Positions 35,112 to 45,723 are shown, counted from the stretch's first letter. The stretch is 64,000 nt of DNA from CAWGGS01 sp046704745 (GCA_046704745.1 JBJKRL010000058.1:51049-115048); one strand, 5' to 3'. Made by a program: numbers and translations. Notes: generated by a model from the letters alone, not told the origin.

Positions 35112-35939
35112 TTACTGCCCGCCCTGGACTTTTAACCTGCCTCCCGTACCGAGGCCACCTCTTACAGTCTGAGCCTCATAGTTCCGTAATGCCCTTACCA
35201 TCTGGTTGAACGAATCGGCAAAGGCTGCTGTAATCACCTTCCCTTCCGGGGTATTGGTGTATCCTCCACCGACACCTCCGCCCAGGCCGCCGAAAGCGCC
35301 TCCCAATAGACTAAAATCGAAATTCCTTGCGCTTCCAACAGACGCTGCAACCTGAACGCCGGACCGGTTATCGATCAAAAGAAGGGTTGTCGCCGCTTCA
35401 TTGGACTTCATCCCTCCAGCCAGAGCTCCTACCGCAGTTCCGGCTATTCCAGGAATAAGCCCTCCAATAGCTCCACCCATCCCGCCAGTCCCTTTTGCCG
35501 AGAACTGTATGCTCGGATCAAGGGTATAGTCGGCGGCAACCATCTGTCCTTTGCCGAAATGACTCCCTTTTCTCATCTCGCCTGATTGCTGGAGTTCGCG
35601 TTCTTCTCTCATATTGGACATGGCCCTGCCACGTTCAACCACAACAAAGCAGTTTGACTGTTGAATCATCATCCGCAGCACCGGCACAGTGCTCCCCAGT
35701 TGTGGATAATGGTTGTAGTAATATCGCCACCAGTCTTGCTCGTGATCTTCATGGACTGTAACTGTTCCAAGTGGTTCGCTGCAATGTTCAAGCTGACTGT
35801 TTGCGTTCTCCGATGTTTGTCCACCGGCTGCTCCGGTAACTGTTTGACCGGACCCCCCCCCCATCTGGGGCGTTGTGGCACAACCTGCAACCATCAACAT
35901 CCCTATTATTGCTATAATTCGCTTCCATGATCTCATCAT
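35112..35939 (-). CDS. CsgG-like lipoprotein with a G10 tract
   Basis: A 275-residue lipoprotein: signal plus lipobox MVAGC near residue 20. Residues ~60-170 resemble CsgG/LpoB-type proteins (VPVLRMMIQQSNCFVVVERG, then GKGQMVAADYTLDPSIQFSA), which form or regulate envelope assemblies such as curli secretion pores. Glycine-rich segments and VAASVGSARNFDFSL follow. The start at 35939 is chosen because AGGAG lies 7 bases upstream; the ATG two codons earlier is too close to it. Ten G residues (35853-35862, C on the plus strand) encode GGG just after the lipobox, so slippage could switch the frame. Confidence 0.75.
   Translation of the reverse strand: MMRSWKRIIAIIGMLMVAGCATTPQMGGGSGQTVTGAAGGQTSENANSQLEHCSEPLGTVTVHEDHEQDWWRYYYNHYPQLGSTVPVLRMMIQQSNCFVVVERGRAMSNMREERELQQSGEMRKGSHFGKGQMVAADYTLDPSIQFSAKGTGGMGGAIGGLIPGIAGTAVGALAGGMKSNEAATTLLLIDNRSGVQVAASVGSARNFDFSLLGGAFGGLGGGVGGGYTNTPEGKVITAAFADSFNQMVRALRNYEAQTVRGGLGTGGRLKVQGGQ
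35853..35862. repeat. C10/G10 homopolymer inside the CsgG-like gene
   Basis: Ten consecutive C residues on the plus strand, coding for three glycines on the minus strand near codons 28-30 of the lipoprotein. A gain or loss of one base would truncate the protein shortly after its signal peptide. Confidence 0.8.
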
Positions 35940-36930
35940 GTGCATACTCCTGTAGGTTAAAAGTACATACTGATTATAACTGCCTTTAAATTAAGGGTAG
36001 CTGATTTATAATGCAAGGGCAAAGAGAATCAATTTGATAGTTTGGATGCCTTTTGGGATAAATAGATAACCAATTGAAAACAAACTTATTTATTCTAATG
36101 ACAACCGGAAGTTCCTTCTGGCAGATCAGACGATGGATCATGGATGCGATGTGACCCTAAAAATGGGCAACTTGGGCACAGCTGTATTCCATCTAACGTA
36201 CAGCCCTCCCGGCTCATCTGTTTTCTGGCCGGCGCACCTTTTCTTTCTTTATTCCGGAAAAGACATCCTTGGCATCCACCTCCTCTTGCAGAAAATTTAA
36301 CCTTATCATTGGTTCACAGGTTTTCCCCGGGGCAACCGTATCAGCAGAAATGCTGGTACTAATTTGAGAGGAGTCTGTTTGAGAGCATCTATGCAAGACA
36401 AACAATTCCATACCATACAATGACAGCCTTTGAAAACAGGATAGATCGTGACCGTAAATGCATGGACAAGAGGCAATGAGATACGAATTTAAAGAGATAA
36501 AGTCCGCTACAGACCTTTCTAACAGGTTGTTGAGAAAGGTTGGATCTCAAGCTTTGGCTTGCATCGGTTGCTTATAAAATTCATTTGATCATAAGGTAAT
36601 CACTGCGAGCCCATAGACAATTTGCTTTGAGCAAAATCATTACACCCTTCACGGTACATATGGGGCCTATTGTTGCCTCCTGCATATAGTTGTGACGAAT
36701 AGAAAGAATTTGCGCCCTAACATTTTTAAGAGATCACGGTTGCAAACAGGCAAAATTCGCCTCTTCCGCCAAAGATTTGAATACAAGAAAAAGCATAGAA
36801 GGCTGAAGGTATTGCAAGGGGTTAGAAAACAGGCTGCCGCAACTCCCCTCTTTTTTTCTTGGCAAAATACCTTGCCGGGGACGCTTTGTTGCGGCCCCCA
36901 TAAGATAGTCCTTGTTTGTAATCTCCCCTA
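35940..36930. other. 1-kb intergenic region, no gene seen
   Basis: Nearly 1 kb between two minus-strand genes. Several open frames of 60-100 codons exist, but none has a ribosome-binding site, recognisable motif or plausible composition. It may contain the promoter of the CsgG-like gene at its left end and decayed DNA elsewhere. Confidence 0.5.
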
Positions 36931-38667
36931 CTATTTGACAGTGATGGTTGACTTATGCAGCATTTTATTTCCGTTACCGAGGATATAGCGCACCTCATAC
37001 GTCCCCGGCTCCTTGGGGGCCTTCATTTTGACCGGATTTCCCGTTCTGGTGTATGAATACGTGATATACTCCGCCTCCGACTGATCAGCCCGGGCGATGG
37101 TGATATAATCCGAACTATATCCCGGCCCCTGCCATGGGACTGTAAATTGTGTATCGGCAGCTGCTGCGGAAGGTGGAGTTACTTTCGCGGCGACCGGCTT
37201 TATGTCAATTGTGGTTTTGGCAAGGAGCTTATTACCCTTACCCAGGATATACCTGACCTCATAGGTGCCGGGCTCGGACGGCGCCTGCAGTTTGAGCGGA
37301 GGACCTGCATTTGTGTAGGTATAGTACATATAGCTCCCGGGATCTTCATCTGCCTTGGCAATGGAGATATAATCGCCTCTGTTGTTCGGGCCCTGCCAAC
37401 TCACCGCAAACTTCGCTGCCATATCGGCCGCAACTGGCGCCTGGACTGAGGCCGTCACCCCTTTTATCTGGATGGTGGTTTTGGCAAGAAGCACATTCCC
37501 TTTGCCCATGATGTATCTGACCTCATACAAACCAGGATCAGAGGGTGCTTGAAGTTTCAGGGGGGAGCCGGCATTGGTGTAAGTATAGTTGATATAGCCG
37601 CCGGGATCCTGATCGGACCTGGCAATCGAGACATAGTCACTCTGGTAGGCCGGCCCTTGCCATTTTACGGAAAAAACGGTAGCTATCTCGGCAGATTCCG
37701 GTGCTTCAACCGTGGCCAGGACAGGGGTAACCTTGATGTCTGCACGCCCGATGACTTTCTTGCTTTGGCCGTGAACGTAGCGCAACTGGTAATCTCCGGT
37801 TTTTCCCGGGGCCGTGAAGTTTGCCGGATTAGCCCGTTTGGTGTAGACATAATCCGCATACTCAAGATCTTTAGAACCTTTTTCGGTAATTGTTATATAG
37901 TCTCCACGACTGTTGGGGCCTTTCCATTGTACGGAAAATGTCGCTCCCGCAGACACACTGGCAGGAGCCTTCAGTTCTGCTTTCCCCGGGTCTTGTACAA
38001 CAGGGGGAGGCGGCGCCTTGACTTCCTCGACAGTTTTGAAAAGCGCCTTGCGCAACGAACCGGCATCATCAGCCGCCAGGAAAAGGCCGCCTGTTCTGTC
38101 CGCCAGGCAACGTAAGCGCCCTTGATCTTCTTTGCTGATATTGAACCCGATCACATGCACGGTAAAATCCACGCCATTCATGGCCAGTTCGGAGGCAAGG
38201 GCACATGGATCCTTATCACACGTCTCCAACCCGTCGCTTACAAGGATGACTGTTGCGCGTTGTTCCGTTGAACGCAGAGCCTGGGCAGCCAGCTTTACCG
38301 CATCAGTGAGAGGAGTCATGCCCTTTGGGTTGATCTCCTTCAACTTGGCCTCCATGGCTGCAGCATTGTGCAATCCTATGGGAACCATCATCTCGATATC
38401 TTTACAATCTCCTTTGCGGCGATGACCGTAGACCAAGAGGCCGGTCTCAAAATTCGCCGGCATTTGCTTGATAAGATCGCCCATGACATCCTTGGCGATC
38501 TGGATTTTTGCTTTTCCGTTAATCTGTCCCCACATGGACCCGGATGCATCAAGAATGAGAACCATCTTTGCCGTATTCGATATGGCGCCATTGGCAAGAC
38601 CGGCAAAGACCAGAAACAAAACAAGACTCAAGACCATCGATGGTAACCGCAGGCCTTTTTGATTCAT
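36931..38667 (-). CDS. exported VWA-domain protein with four Ig-like repeats
   Basis: A 578-residue protein with a signal peptide (1-28). A von Willebrand A domain (~33-210) has an intact metal site (DASGSMWG at 40-47, then the conserved Thr in GMTPLTDAV and Asp in LVSDGLETC). After a Pro-rich linker come four tandem repeats of about 88 residues. Each begins like APxSxxAxxxFSVxWQGP, contains SDYITIARADQ-type and YxxYTYTNAG-type motifs, and ends YEVRYILGKGNKLLAKTTI. These look like beta-sandwich (Ig-like) adhesion modules. Likely a periplasmic or surface metal-dependent binder. The start at 38667 has a GGGAGGG ribosome-binding site. No partner gene is adjacent. Confidence 0.85.
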   Translation of the reverse strand: MNQKGLRLPSMVLSLVLFLVFAGLANGAISNTAKMVLILDASGSMWGQINGKAKIQIAKDVMGDLIKQMPANFETGLLVYGHRRKGDCKDIEMMVPIGLHNAAAMEAKLKEINPKGMTPLTDAVKLAAQALRSTEQRATVILVSDGLETCDKDPCALASELAMNGVDFTVHVIGFNISKEDQGRLRCLADRTGGLFLAADDAGSLRKALFKTVEEVKAPPPPVVQDPGKAELKAPASVSAGATFSVQWKGPNSRGDYITITEKGSKDLEYADYVYTKRANPANFTAPGKTGDYQLRYVHGQSKKVIGRADIKVTPVLATVEAPESAEIATVFSVKWQGPAYQSDYVSIARSDQDPGGYINYTYTNAGSPLKLQAPSDPGLYEVRYIMGKGNVLLAKTTIQIKGVTASVQAPVAADMAAKFAVSWQGPNNRGDYISIAKADEDPGSYMYYTYTNAGPPLKLQAPSEPGTYEVRYILGKGNKLLAKTTIDIKPVAAKVTPPSAAAADTQFTVPWQGPGYSSDYITIARADQSEAEYITYSYTRTGNPVKMKAPKEPGTYEVRYILGNGNKMLHKSTITVK

Positions 38668-39490
38668 GATCCCTCCCTTCCGTTCGATCAATTTGTGTTC
38701 TTATTACTACCGAAACTCGGCCAGGAATTCAGGCGATTGAGGGGGATACCAAAGTGCATCTAATAAGGTCCGCCCAGCCAGTGAATAAGGCCGGAGAGCG
38801 CACTTTTCTATCCCCTTAACCGCCTTTTTCAATTGGCTTAGGATTCGTGGTAATCCTATTTTGTATTGCATGAACTTCCCCCCCGAACTGCTGAAATCGA
38901 TTACCTCGCAATGTATACTACTTCTTGGAGAAGCACACCAAAATATCGTTGGGCAGTATATTAAAATTGAAGGGTCCACCCACTTCTTCATTCTTATTGT
39001 TTTGGGAGTTAACCTGGATATTTCAAGAGTCGAGGCGGTTTGTTAGCCAAGGAGATGTGTGGTTCACTCTACTGAAGTATGTGAACCACAAAAGCGATGC
39101 TGGATAGCGGACCGGATCGACTCTCCCGAAGGGTGGGAAATTAGGCGGCTGACTATTTTTTGTTCAGGTACAAATTGTACTCGGTGCACACTTGAACTTT
39201 ATTGGTTTAACCATTCATATTCACATGATAAATTTATTGCCGACTAAATTTTTCATGAAATATCCAGGTGAAACGATAAAGAACCCAACTCCCGGTACCA
39301 GTAGATAATGGTGGCAACGATACTCAATACCAAGCATATAGGTTTGGAAAAATTAGGAGAAAAACACCACCCTCATAGACGAACCCGGCCACATCAGCCG
39401 TCCAGTCGACAAGGGCGGTTCCCGGCCTCTGAAACGATGGGACAAGGGAAGTAGAGGACATCTCTATTTTTTCTTACGCTTAACCGGGAG
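38668..39490. other. 0.8-kb intergenic region, no gene seen
   Basis: No supported gene between the VWA gene and the YkgJ-like gene. A few short frames lack start signals and motifs. Confidence 0.45.
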
Positions 39491-39844
39491 TTATTTCATA
39501 CTCTTCGCATTACCATCGAAAACAAAACCGCACCGAGCCCCACGGAGCCGCACCTCGGCAACATCCCGCCTGTCTATGGGGAAGTCCTTGCAGGCCTGCG
39601 GCCTGCAAATACCGTAGATGGAGCAGTGTTGCTGCCGCAGCAACATCGGGCAGGAGAAGAGGAGCCCGCAACAGGCGCCGCATTGTTTGCAGGCGCCCTT
39701 TCGTATGGAGCGTTGGCGTCGAACATATCCTTTATGAAAATGAACCAGCCAGAATCGCCTCATTTTGCCGACAGCAAAAGAGATACCATGAATGTCATGT
39801 AATCTTTTTCCTTTCATAACCACAAAGAGGTAAAACATTGTCAT
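39491..39844 (-). CDS. YkgJ-family cysteine cluster protein (copy 1)
   Basis: A 117-residue protein with the zinc- or iron-chelating CxxCGACC cluster of the YkgJ family: KGACKQCGACCGLLFSCPML, followed by HCSIYGICRPQACKDFPIDR and GARCGF. Eight or more conserved cysteines suggest an Fe-S or zinc site. It lies 7 bp after the RND permease gene on the same strand, so it may be the last gene of that operon. A paralogue is at 47418-47825. Biochemical role unknown. Confidence 0.75.
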   Translation of the reverse strand: MTMFYLFVVMKGKRLHDIHGISFAVGKMRRFWLVHFHKGYVRRQRSIRKGACKQCGACCGLLFSCPMLLRQQHCSIYGICRPQACKDFPIDRRDVAEVRLRGARCGFVFDGNAKSMK

Positions 39845-39851
39845 TGATTCG

Positions 39852-42800
39852 TCAATCCTGTAAATCTCGGGGGGCCTGACGACCCAAGGTCAAGCCTATG
39901 GCCACAGGCAGGGCCAGCAGGACCAGTGGAAGTTGAACCATGATGCCGGCAATAATGGCAATCGCCAAAGGCTGAAGCATCTGATCGCCCGCACCACTCA
40001 AGGCGGCGCCCAGAGGCAGAAGCGCCAGAATCATAGCCAGCGTGCTCATGGTGATCGGGCGCAGGCGGTTGAGTGCCGCTTCGTGCAGGGCCTGGCGTGG
40101 CGGCATCTTCTCCTTCAGTGCCTGATATTCCGACACGAGAAAGATGGCCATTTCAGTGGCAATGCCGACGATCATCACCATGCCCATCATGGCCATGATG
40201 TTGAGTTCGACACCGGTTGCCCACAGGCCTGCAAACACCGCCCCGGTAGAAATAATCGATGTGGCAAGTATCAAAAACGGGGTCACAAAATCTTCATAAA
40301 GGAAAAGAAGAAGAACGACCTCGGCAGCCGCCCCTGCTGCGAAGACCTTGATCATACCGCGTGCCGCCATCTGCTGCTGCTTATAGGCGCCTCCCAATGT
40401 CGTAAACACGCCCGGCGGGAGCAGGCCTGACTGGTCCAGTACCTTCTTTACGCCGGCGATTGTCGAGCCGAGATCCGTGGCCCCGTTCATCTCAGCCGTC
40501 ACGTCCACCACCTGCTCGAGATTGTTCCGGGTGATTTCTGGCTGCCCCCCGGCAAAGTCGATTTTGGCCACTGTCGTAAGCGGAAAAATAGCACCGGACG
40601 GAGAACGGATTGGGAGGTTTTTGAGTTCGAGCCGGGTCGGTTTATGCTGTGAATCCCCCAGACGAATGCGCACGCCGATATCCTCGATATTGCCCATATA
40701 ACGGGTGGCAACGACTCCTTTGAGATAATATTCCACCTGCGCCTGGACCTGGGCCGGCGTCATTCCTTCCATGGCGGCAGCAGCCGGATCGATGCGGATC
40801 TCCAGGGCATCTCCGGCCGGAACGACTCCGCTGTCCACAGAGGCGGGTTCGACCCCCGGCACCTTGGCAATCGCCCGGGCTACCTTTTTAGCCACCTCCC
40901 CCAGGATATCAGGATTTTTGGCGCTCAACTGCACGACCACGGGTTGCCGACGACCCACCATATCGCCGATCATGTCGCCTAACAGCTGGTGTGTATCAAA
41001 GCTGATGCCGGGAATCCGATGTGTTATCTCGCGGCTGATCCGGTCCATCACCTGCCAGATGGGCTGGCGTTTGCCTGGGTCGACAAGATGGACAAAGATA
41101 TCGCCCTGGTAGGTCTCGGCGAAATCACCGCCCATGCCGGCGCCGGTCCGGCGCGAAAAGGTGTCGACATCTGGATCCTTTTTCAAAATGGCTTCGACCT
41201 CTTCGAGTTCCCGGTTGGTCTCCGCCAGCGAGGTGCCGGGCTTTGACTGGTAATCAAGCACGAAACCGCCTTCGTCCATACGCGGCAAAAAGCCTGTTTT
41301 GACATGGTTGTAGGCAACGGCCCCTGCGCCGATCAAGGCGATAACGCCTATGGCTATCAGGGATGGGTGCCTGAAAAGCGTGCCAAGGATGCGGCCGTGC
41401 CAGCGCCGTAGGCGGGTTTCGCGCTTATGATCCGGATCGCGCCATTTGTCAAAATCTATAATTCCGCGCGCCAGAAGCGGTACAATCAACGCTGTCAAAA
41501 GCCACGAGATAATGAGCATCGAGGCCATGGTGAGCGACAGGAATTTGAAAAAGGCGCCGGTGACCCCGCCAAGATAGGCCAGAGGCACAAAGATGATAAT
41601 GGTGGCCAGACTCGATCCCAGAAGGGGCGCCAGAAACTCCCTGGCCGCGGCGAGCACATTGGTAGAATGCTGGTTGTTCGTCGCCGTACCGGCGCGGCGG
41701 GCAATGTGCTCGATCATCACGATCACGTCGTCGATCAACAGTCCGATGGCCGCAGCAATCCCCCCCAGGGTCATGATGTTGAAGGTCATTGAAAAAAGCG
41801 ACAGCAGCAGCACCGTGATCAGAATCGAAATCGGCACCACCATGATTGCGACCAGCGTCGCCCGTGCATTGCGCAGAAATCCGAGTATCACGAAGGCGGC
41901 AAAGATCAGGCCGATCAGGATCGCCTCCATGAGGGCGGCGATGGAGGAACGGACGAGTTGGGTCTGATCGTACCATTTGTACAGATGGATGGATTTCGGC
42001 TGCGTCTTCATGAATCGATCAAGTCTTGTCTGAACCTCTTTGGCAAGATCAAGCGAGCTGGCGCTGTCCTGCTGGAATACGTCGAAGGTGACGGCGGGTT
42101 GCCCGTTATCATCCACCAAAAGCCATTGCGGGACCGAACCCATGGTGATATCAGCAATGTCGCCGAGTTTAACCACGCCATCCTTGCCGTCTCCCAAGGC
42201 CACGTTCCGCACCGACTGCACCGAATCCAGCGCATCATTGGCCAAGGTCAGATAGAGCAGATCATTGTCCTCAAGGCGGCCGACCGCCTTGATCGTATTG
42301 GTCTCGGCAAGCGTTTTGGCCACCTCACCCGCTGTCAATCCAAAGGCCTTGAGCCGCTGCAGATCGACCTTGACCTGCACTTCCGGCGTCTTACCGCCCA
42401 GGACCCCCACTTTACGAATCCCGGGGATACCGGTGAGCAAGGGTGCGATCTGGAACCGGGCCAGGCGTCTGAGCTCGATGGAGGAGATTTTGTTGGAGCT
42501 GAGCGCATAGGAAACAAAGGGAAAGACCGCGGTCGGGCTCATCTGCAGGGCCGAGTATGTCGTCCCCCCCGGCAGTTCAGGCAGCGCCTGGGCAAAGGCC
42601 GCGTCCACGCTCAACAGGGCCTCGGTCATATTCGATCCCCACGGAAAATCGACGAAAATTTCAGCCGAGCCGCGCGAGGTCCTCGATGTCACATTAAGGG
42701 CTCCGGGCACGGCCCGCGCCACGGCCTCAAGCGGCTCGGTCACATCGATGAGCATCTGTTTGGCCGGTCGGCTGCCGGCATCGATCTCGATGCGGATGCG

Positions 42801-42929
42801 TGGAAAACTCGTCGCCGGAAACAGTCCGATGGGCAGGTTGAGACCGGCAAACAGTCCCGCCAGGGCCAGGGCGAAGGCGACAAACAGGAGCGACCGGCGG
42901 TGGCGTTCGAGAAAGTCAACAAAGCTCAT
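39852..42929 (-). CDS. RND-family efflux permease
   Basis: A 1,025-residue inner-membrane pump of the AcrB/CzcA superfamily, with twelve helices and two large periplasmic loops. Proton-relay acidic pair in helix 4: GGIAAAIGLLIDDVIVMIEH. The N terminus (FLERHRRSLLFVAFALALAG) and the C-terminal repeat (MMGMVMIVGIATEMAIFLVS) are intact. Length is normal. It is third in a tripartite operon with the adaptor and outer-membrane channel, and its start overlaps the adaptor stop (ATGA). Drug/solvent (HAE1-like) versus metal (HME) substrate cannot be settled; no methionine-rich metal site is obvious. Confidence 0.92.
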   Translation of the reverse strand: MSFVDFLERHRRSLLFVAFALALAGLFAGLNLPIGLFPATSFPRIRIEIDAGSRPAKQMLIDVTEPLEAVARAVPGALNVTSRTSRGSAEIFVDFPWGSNMTEALLSVDAAFAQALPELPGGTTYSALQMSPTAVFPFVSYALSSNKISSIELRRLARFQIAPLLTGIPGIRKVGVLGGKTPEVQVKVDLQRLKAFGLTAGEVAKTLAETNTIKAVGRLEDNDLLYLTLANDALDSVQSVRNVALGDGKDGVVKLGDIADITMGSVPQWLLVDDNGQPAVTFDVFQQDSASSLDLAKEVQTRLDRFMKTQPKSIHLYKWYDQTQLVRSSIAALMEAILIGLIFAAFVILGFLRNARATLVAIMVVPISILITVLLLSLFSMTFNIMTLGGIAAAIGLLIDDVIVMIEHIARRAGTATNNQHSTNVLAAAREFLAPLLGSSLATIIIFVPLAYLGGVTGAFFKFLSLTMASMLIISWLLTALIVPLLARGIIDFDKWRDPDHKRETRLRRWHGRILGTLFRHPSLIAIGVIALIGAGAVAYNHVKTGFLPRMDEGGFVLDYQSKPGTSLAETNRELEEVEAILKKDPDVDTFSRRTGAGMGGDFAETYQGDIFVHLVDPGKRQPIWQVMDRISREITHRIPGISFDTHQLLGDMIGDMVGRRQPVVVQLSAKNPDILGEVAKKVARAIAKVPGVEPASVDSGVVPAGDALEIRIDPAAAAMEGMTPAQVQAQVEYYLKGVVATRYMGNIEDIGVRIRLGDSQHKPTRLELKNLPIRSPSGAIFPLTTVAKIDFAGGQPEITRNNLEQVVDVTAEMNGATDLGSTIAGVKKVLDQSGLLPPGVFTTLGGAYKQQQMAARGMIKVFAAGAAAEVVLLLFLYEDFVTPFLILATSIISTGAVFAGLWATGVELNIMAMMGMVMIVGIATEMAIFLVSEYQALKEKMPPRQALHEAALNRLRPITMSTLAMILALLPLGAALSGAGDQMLQPLAIAIIAGIMVQLPLVLLALPVAIGLTLGRQAPRDLQD

Positions 42930-43972
42930 GGTTTGGCCTTTTGCGCCTTCGGCGGGTCCACCCGCAGTTTCATCCCTTCTTCAAGCTGGTAGTTGCCGGC
43001 CACGACCAGCGGTGCTGTCATATCCAGCTTGCCGGTGATGATGTCCTTCTCATCCGATTCGGCAAGGATCTGAACAAAGACCGTTTTGGCTTTGCCTGCC
43101 ACTGCCTGAACAACGTAGTTTCCGCCCTTTTCGTCAACAAGTATCGCGGCATGTGGAACCATGACCCCCCGGGCAAGACCCGTGGTGATTTTTGCCTCGG
43201 CGCTTTCACCGGAAAGAAATTTTCCGGCCGGCAACGAGATCTCCACCGGAACCAGTCCGGTGTTCGGATCGGCTATGTCGCCGCGCATGAGTACCTTTCC
43301 GGAATAGCTTTCCCGGCCGCCTATGGGCGTGATCCGGACATCATTGCCACTAGCGATCTCCAGTGCCTGTTCCGGAACCACCCCCGCATGCAAGACGAGC
43401 CCCTCCGGACGCGAAAGATCCACTAATGGAGCGCCTTCGGCGATGATCGCTCCCGGGCGCGCCGGAACCGTTGTCACCACGGCAGCAAACGGGGCACGCA
43501 GGATTCTCGGCCCCACAGCGCCCTGTTTTTTAAGGGCGGCGAGGGTGAACTCGGCATCACTTTTGCTTTGCTTTGCCTGGGCCAGTTGCTGGGCCGTGGC
43601 CAGATGTGCCTTGACCATTTTTTGCGTGCGGCGGACGAGATCTCCGGCAACGTGCAGGGCTGTTTGCGCCTTGGAATATGAAGAGGCCATCTCTGGACTT
43701 GGTGCCAGATTAACCAAGGGAGCACCCTTGGCCACCTCGGCACCTTGGCGTACGAAGACATCTTCGATGGTCGCCGCCAACGGGGCCATTATCATCTGCC
43801 GGGCGTCGGCGCGCGCCTCAACACGGCCGTACACATGCAGGATTACCGGCAGGCTCCCTTTCTGTAATGCCGTGGTCGTGACCTCGGCGACAGGTTCGCC
43901 AGAGGCCGTAAGGTTGCCTAAACACAGACCTGCCACGGTACAGGCCAACAACAGAAATAAATGGCGGATCAT
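42926..43972 (-). CDS. RND periplasmic adaptor (membrane fusion) protein
   Basis: A 348-residue adaptor with an N-terminal signal peptide (residues ~1-26). The lipoyl/barrel-sandwich halves are visible as MAPLAATIEDVFVRQGAEVA and RAPFAAVVTTVPARPGAIIA, flanking an alpha-hairpin (~95-150). Beta-barrel and membrane-proximal domains follow. It bridges pump and outer-membrane channel. It overlaps both neighbouring genes by 4 bp, so the three are translationally coupled. Confidence 0.9.
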   Translation of the reverse strand: MIRHLFLLLACTVAGLCLGNLTASGEPVAEVTTTALQKGSLPVILHVYGRVEARADARQMIMAPLAATIEDVFVRQGAEVAKGAPLVNLAPSPEMASSYSKAQTALHVAGDLVRRTQKMVKAHLATAQQLAQAKQSKSDAEFTLAALKKQGAVGPRILRAPFAAVVTTVPARPGAIIAEGAPLVDLSRPEGLVLHAGVVPEQALEIASGNDVRITPIGGRESYSGKVLMRGDIADPNTGLVPVEISLPAGKFLSGESAEAKITTGLARGVMVPHAAILVDEKGGNYVVQAVAGKAKTVFVQILAESDEKDIITGKLDMTAPLVVAGNYQLEEGMKLRVDPPKAQKAKP

Positions 43973-45321
43973 TGTTTTTCCTCCTTAACGGGTGCAAGCC
44001 GTGCCTCGGGCAGGCCAAGTCCCAGTTCCATCTTCAAAATCAGGTTGTTTTCTTCCAGGCTGCGCTGGTATGCCGCCGCCTCGTTTTCACGGGCCAGCGC
44101 CGTTGTTTGATATTCGGCAAACGTACGCTGGTCGATGTTGCCCTGGGCATAGGCTGTTTTAACGCTTTCGGCAAGAGCACGAACCTGCGCCGCCGACGAT
44201 CTGGACCAGGCCAGATCGGCTGTGAGCCTTGCCGACCGGCCTGCCAGGGCGCGGACATGACCCACGGCTTTGTCGAGGCGGGAGAGGTATTGGGCATGAA
44301 GTACCTGCCTAGTAGCGCGGGCTGCGGCTATTTGGCCCTGATTGCGATTAAATATCGGCAAATCAAAACTCACTTGCGGGCCGGCCGAGACAACGGAGGA
44401 TGTATCCGAGCCCCATGTTCCACCAAGAACAAAGGCCGGGAATTGGCCTAAAATCGCGGACCGCACCATCTCGTCCGAAGAGCGATAGCCAAGTTGCAGG
44501 GCCACGAGATCAGGGCGGCGCGCCGACAGAGAGGCTATCAGAGAATTCATGTCTGACGGCACCGGGTAGGTTGTAGGTTTTGCGATCGTAAACCGCACAT
44601 CCGGGATCAGGCCGAGCAGGGCATCCAAGGCCTGCCAGTTTTTCAGCCGTTCCAGTTTGAGAGAGGCCACCACCTGTTCTTCGGCGGTCTTGGCGGCAAG
44701 CAGGGGTGTGAGGGCGGCAATATCGAGATCGCCTGCTTGAACGGCCTTCTTCACCCGCATTACCTCGTCGGAAAAAAGAGCCGATTGCCTGGCGTTTAAG
44801 GTGATGCGCCGGCTTTTCCAATAGATATCAAGCGCCAACAAGCGCGCCTTCTGGGACACCTGCCATTCCCGCCACAACAGATCGGCGTTGACCTGAGCCA
44901 CGCGCACCTTTGCCGCCTTTGTCCTTGCTCTATAGGTCACAAGCGCTGTCACATCCTGGGACAGCGACGCGGCATAACTCGGCGTCGAAGCAGCTCCACT
45001 CAAGACGGCTGCATAGCCAAGGCTTGCCGAAGGATTGGGCAGCAGACTCTCCTGGATCAGCGCCGCCTCAGCCTGCCCCGCTTTGCCGCTTTCATCGCGA
45101 AGGTCGGGATCGTTGAGAATGGCAAGAAGGCCGATATGATCGATGGAAAGAGGACGGGTAACATCGATCTTTTGTTTTTTCCCGTGCACTGCCGGCAGCG
45201 TCAGGTTAAGAGCAGCCAGACCAGACGCCAAATCGGGCGTACGGGCAAGGGGCAGCGGGGCATAGCTTGCGCAGGCGGCAAGCCCGGCCAGCATGATAAA
45301 ATTGGCTAGGCACTGAAGCAT
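43969..45321 (-). CDS. outer-membrane efflux lipoprotein (TolC/CusC-like)
   Basis: A 450-residue outer-membrane channel with the internal repeat of the OEP family. The lipoprotein signal MLQCLANFIMLAGLAACASY places lipobox LAAC at residues 15-18. The start at 45321 is preferred because it gives this signal and has GGTGGAAG upstream; the longer frame to 45417 would put 32 polar residues before it. It is first in the RND operon and overlaps the adaptor start by 4 bp. Confidence 0.88.
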   Translation of the reverse strand: MLQCLANFIMLAGLAACASYAPLPLARTPDLASGLAALNLTLPAVHGKKQKIDVTRPLSIDHIGLLAILNDPDLRDESGKAGQAEAALIQESLLPNPSASLGYAAVLSGAASTPSYAASLSQDVTALVTYRARTKAAKVRVAQVNADLLWREWQVSQKARLLALDIYWKSRRITLNARQSALFSDEVMRVKKAVQAGDLDIAALTPLLAAKTAEEQVVASLKLERLKNWQALDALLGLIPDVRFTIAKPTTYPVPSDMNSLIASLSARRPDLVALQLGYRSSDEMVRSAILGQFPAFVLGGTWGSDTSSVVSAGPQVSFDLPIFNRNQGQIAAARATRQVLHAQYLSRLDKAVGHVRALAGRSARLTADLAWSRSSAAQVRALAESVKTAYAQGNIDQRTFAEYQTTALARENEAAAYQRSLEENNLILKMELGLGLPEARLAPVKEEKQ

Positions 45322-45723
45322 TATCTTCCACCGCTTCCGTGATTGGACATCGCGCAAATTATGTACAATCTCTTTCGGGAGTGAAAAATACAGGTTGATT
45401 TTGCATGTCTGTTTCATGTGCTCTCTGATTTGCGGTGAGAACGGATTTACCGACTCCGGTCATTTATCAAGTGATCAAAGGTGCGGGATAACCGGATTCC
45501 GACCCTAGACCGAGTGACGCCAGGACGAGGCCTCTCTCCACCTCGAGTGCCTCGATTGCTACTATAAAGACACATCATGAAGATCCAATGAAGAGAGCAA
45601 ATTTATTTAAAGCATCAATGACGTCGACGACGAAAAAAATACCTATGTACCACAACCATGGTGGCCAGTTGCAAGCCAAGACGCGTTGGATGTGGATTCC
45701 TTTTTCAGCGTTATTTTAAACAA

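Noticed and set aside
41958..42992. 344-codon plus-strand frame
   Set aside because: Antisense to the RND permease; an Arg/Gly/His-rich shadow frame.
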